Notes under the pieces: generated by a model
The model's input: only the letters and a program-made list of their open reading frames with translations
What the model was told of the DNA's origin: nothing
Database searches by the model: none
DNA from: Acidovorax sp.
Lineage (GTDB): Bacteria > Pseudomonadota > Gammaproteobacteria > Burkholderiales > Burkholderiaceae_C
Direction: 5' to 3'
DNA length: 32,353 bases
NCBI RefSeq assembly: GCF_021287135.1
Contig: NZ_JAJTBB010000063.1
Span: 1 to 32,353 of the forward strand
Shown: positions 30,540 through 32,353 of the stretch, piece after piece
How positions within the stretch are numbered: the stretch's first letter is position 1
How the letters are laid out: every line of letters begins with the position of its first letter
Position numbers and translations under genes: made by a program

Positions 30540-31615
30540 GCGTCGAACCTCCGCATCGCCAGGCCGCAGGCCACCAGCAGGGCGGGGGCGTCGTTGGCCA
30601 AGTTCTTGGCCCGCACCTTGTCCGACACCGGCATGCCGGCAAAGGGATTGGCGACCTGGGTATTGACCTGGGTGCGAGCAGCCACCGCCTCGTCGATGCC
30701 CGGAATCACGGCACAGCCGCCGGCCAGGACGACCTGGTGCACCTGGCTGTACTGGGTCGAGGTGAAGAAGAATTGCAGGGCCCGGGACACTTCCAGGGCC
30801 AGGTTCTCGACGAAGGGTCGCAGCAACTCGCCCTCGTAGTCGTCGGGCAGGGTGCCGGCGCGCTTGGCCGACTCCGCCTCGTCGAGGGGCATGCCGTAGT
30901 GGCGGGAAATGTCCTGGGTCAGCTGGCTGCCGCCGAAGGCCTGTTCCCGGGTATATACCGGCTGGCCGTTGCGCAGCACCGTGAGATTGGTGACGTTGGC
31001 CCCCACGTCCACCAGGGCGATGATCTGGTTCTGCCCGCCGTCGGGCAACTGGCGCTCGACGAAGGAAAAAGCCGCCAGGGTGGCGTAGGATTCCACGTCC
31101 ATCACCACCGGCTTGAGCCCGGCGCTCTCGGCCACGGCCACCCGGTCCTCAACCTTTTCCTTGCGCGAGGCAGCGATCAGCACTTCGACCTCGTCCGGCG
31201 ACGACGGCGCCTCGCCGATGACCTGGAAGTCCAGGTTCACCTCTTCGAGGGCGAAGGGAATGTACTGGTTGGCCTCGGACTCCACCAGGACTTCGAGTTC
31301 TTCTTCGCGCTGGCCGGCCGGAACGATGATCTTCTTGGTGATCACCGCCGCCGCCGGCAGGGCCATGGCCACGTTGCGGGCGGTGGAGTTGAGGCGCCGC
31401 CAGGCTTTCTTGACGGCATCCGAGACGGCATCGAGATTGACCACGTTGCCGTCGGCCACTGCATCCTTGGGCAGAGGCTCGATGGCATAGCGTTCGACGC
31501 GGAAGTCGTTCTTGCCCAAAGCGGACAGCTCCACCATTTTCACGGCGGAGGAACTGATATCCAGGCCCACCAAGGGCTGCGCCTTGGGGCCGAATAGAGA
31601 GAGGTCGAGCCGCAA
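30536..31615 (-). CDS. pilM: PilM, actin-like ATPase of the type IV pilus
   Basis: A 359-residue actin/FtsA-like cytoplasmic protein that nucleates the PilNOP complex through PilN. Nucleotide-fold motifs: LVGLDISSSAVKMVEL (phosphate 1), ALVDVGANVTNLTVLRNG (phosphate 2) and VVLAGGCAVIPGIDEAV (adenosine). The conserved ANQYIPFALEEVNLDFQVI is present. The start is TTG (31613-31615), chosen because AGGGGG lies seven bases upstream and no ATG or GTG fits. It is the first gene of pilMNOPQ and divergent from mrcA. Confidence 0.95.
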   Translation of the reverse strand: MRLDLSLFGPKAQPLVGLDISSSAVKMVELSALGKNDFRVERYAIEPLPKDAVADGNVVNLDAVSDAVKKAWRRLNSTARNVAMALPAAAVITKKIIVPAGQREEELEVLVESEANQYIPFALEEVNLDFQVIGEAPSSPDEVEVLIAASRKEKVEDRVAVAESAGLKPVVMDVESYATLAAFSFVERQLPDGGQNQIIALVDVGANVTNLTVLRNGQPVYTREQAFGGSQLTQDISRHYGMPLDEAESAKRAGTLPDDYEGELLRPFVENLALEVSRALQFFFTSTQYSQVHQVVLAGGCAVIPGIDEAVAARTQVNTQVANPFAGMPVSDKVRAKNLANDAPALLVACGLAMRRFDA

Positions 31616-31708
31616 ACCGATTCCCCCTGAAATGTTTCTTAGGAAACTATTTCAAAAATTTTCTTTAAAAATTAACCGCTTGCAGCTGATACAAATAATT
31701 TACGTCAA

Positions 31709-31737
31709 ATGCTAGCAACAAGGCATGGAGGTGTAAA
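31709..31737 (-). promoter_or_regulatory. Predicted promoter of pilMNOPQ
   Basis: On the minus strand a -35 TTTACA (31732-31737, five of six matches) and a -10 TAGCAT (31709-31714, four of six) are spaced by 17 bases. The resulting leader of about 90 bases is very A/T-rich and contains an imperfect inverted repeat, GAAATGTTTC/GAAACTATTTC (31629-31653). Confidence 0.45.
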
Positions 31738-31744
31738 GCGATTT

Positions 31745-31771
31745 TTGGCTTAACGGCTGCCTCCGTATAAT
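31745..31771 (+). promoter_or_regulatory. Predicted promoter of mrcA
   Basis: A perfect -10 TATAAT (31766-31771) has a TTGGCT at 31745-31750 as the best -35, with a short 15-base spacer. The start point near 31778 would leave a leader of about 23 bases to the GTG at 31801. It is back-to-back with the predicted pilM promoter. Confidence 0.55.
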
Positions 31772-31800
31772 TGCCCCACCTCACTGGAACCATTCTCATC

Positions 31801-32353
31801 GTGTCAAACGTCTCGCGCTGGATTCTGTACCCGCTGCTCCTCATCGTCAGCCTGATGGTGGTGGGCGCCGCCCTGGTGGGCATCGTCGTCACCATGGCCT
31901 ATCCCAACCTGCCCTCCCTGGAGGCCCTAACCGACTACCGGCCGAAGATCCCCCTGCGCATCTACAGCGCCGACGGCCAGCTGATCGGCGAATTCGGCGA
32001 AGAACGGCGCGCCGTGGTGCGCATCCAGGACGTGCCAGCGGTCATGAAGCAGGCCATCCTCTCCGCCGAGGACGAGCGCTTCTACCAGCACGGCGGGATC
32101 GACACCCTGGGCATCCTGCGCGCCGCGGTGGCCAACCTGACCTCCGGCGGCAAGCGCCAGGGCGCCTCCACCATCACCATGCAGGTGGCACGCAACTTCT
32201 TCCTCTCCAGCGAGAAGACACTGTCCCGCAAGTTCTATGAGGCCCTGCTCTCCTTCAAGATCGAGCACAACCTCAGCAAGGACGAGATTCTCCAGCTCTA
32301 CATCAACCAGATTTACCTGGGCCAACGGGCCTACGGCTTCGCCGCTGCCGCCC
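31801..32353 (+). CDS. mrcA: MrcA, penicillin-binding protein 1A (N-terminal part, runs off the right edge)
   Basis: A class A PBP with glycosyltransferase and transpeptidase activities, anchored in the inner membrane and acting in the periplasm. 184 codons are visible. The GTG at 31801-31803 starts a short cytoplasmic end, then the membrane anchor ILYPLLLIVSLMVVGAALVG. The GT51 glycosyltransferase domain follows: PLRIYSADGQLIGEFGEERR, the catalytic Glu in AILSAEDERFYQHGG, RQGASTITMQVARNFFL, and EILQLYINQIYLGQRAYGFA. The start is supported by the promoter just upstream and the normal N-terminal length; the ribosome-binding site is weak. Divergence from pilM is the conserved arrangement in many proteobacteria. 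The transpeptidase domain is outside the window. Confidence 0.95.
   Translation, partial: MSNVSRWILYPLLLIVSLMVVGAALVGIVVTMAYPNLPSLEALTDYRPKIPLRIYSADGQLIGEFGEERRAVVRIQDVPAVMKQAILSAEDERFYQHGGIDTLGILRAAVANLTSGGKRQGASTITMQVARNFFLSSEKTLSRKFYEALLSFKIEHNLSKDEILQLYINQIYLGQRAYGFAAAA

Noticed and set aside
31927-32325. Minus-strand 132-codon frame near the right end
   Set aside because: Antisense to the PBP1A glycosyltransferase domain, which is unmistakable on the plus strand.

Overview
The window is a GC-rich betaproteobacterial chromosome segment. Almost every gene lies on the minus strand, and I saw no rRNA, tRNA, CRISPR array or insertion sequence. Up to about 21.7 kb it looks like Comamonadaceae (Acidovorax-like). 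The gene order is typical, ATG starts are used throughout, and dispersed intergenic repeats that I associate with that family recur at 0.9, 7.6, 8.9 and 16.9 kb. From the middle of gltB to the right end the proteins look more like a Rhodocyclaceae-type betaproteobacterium, and TTG and GTG starts appear. The switch falls inside one intact reading frame, gltB. It is either a homologous replacement or a chimeric assembly.

Layout from left to right, with transcription mostly leftward: hisA (partial), hisH, hisB and hisC; a small ribbon-helix-helix/PIN toxin-antitoxin pair whose stop codon overlaps the hisC start; a MocR-type GntR/aminotransferase regulator; a divergent DUF2917 gene (plus strand); hisD, hisG, murA and ibaG; an ABC-2 type exporter pair; mlaB, mlaC, mlaA, mlaD, mlaE and mlaF (retrograde phospholipid transport); a polar amino-acid ABC transporter (ATPase, permease, binding protein); a 638-base stretch with a probable frameshifted IPTL-CTERM gene remnant and a terminator; gltD and gltB; aroB and aroK; pilQ, pilP, pilO, pilN and pilM; and a divergent mrcA (partial, plus strand).

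How the genes fit together: hisG, D, C, B, H and A make histidine, but the his cluster is interrupted between hisD and hisC by the MocR/DUF2917 pair and the toxin-antitoxin pair. The Mla genes form an outer-membrane lipid-asymmetry operon that continues into ibaG and murA, as in many proteobacteria. gltBD assimilates ammonia. aroK and aroB serve the shikimate pathway. pilMNOPQ is the type IV pilus alignment and secretin complex, divergent from mrcA as is usual.

The best regulatory signals visible are: a cluster of five CCAGTACAG-type sites between the MocR and DUF2917 genes; twin 13-bp palindromes upstream of the antitoxin; a sigma70-like promoter for mlaF with a palindromic operator in its spacer; and a promoter followed by an intrinsic-terminator hairpin upstream of gltB. 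I found no clearly new multi-gene system. The most notable items are the gltB breakpoint and the regulated cassettes inserted in the his cluster.
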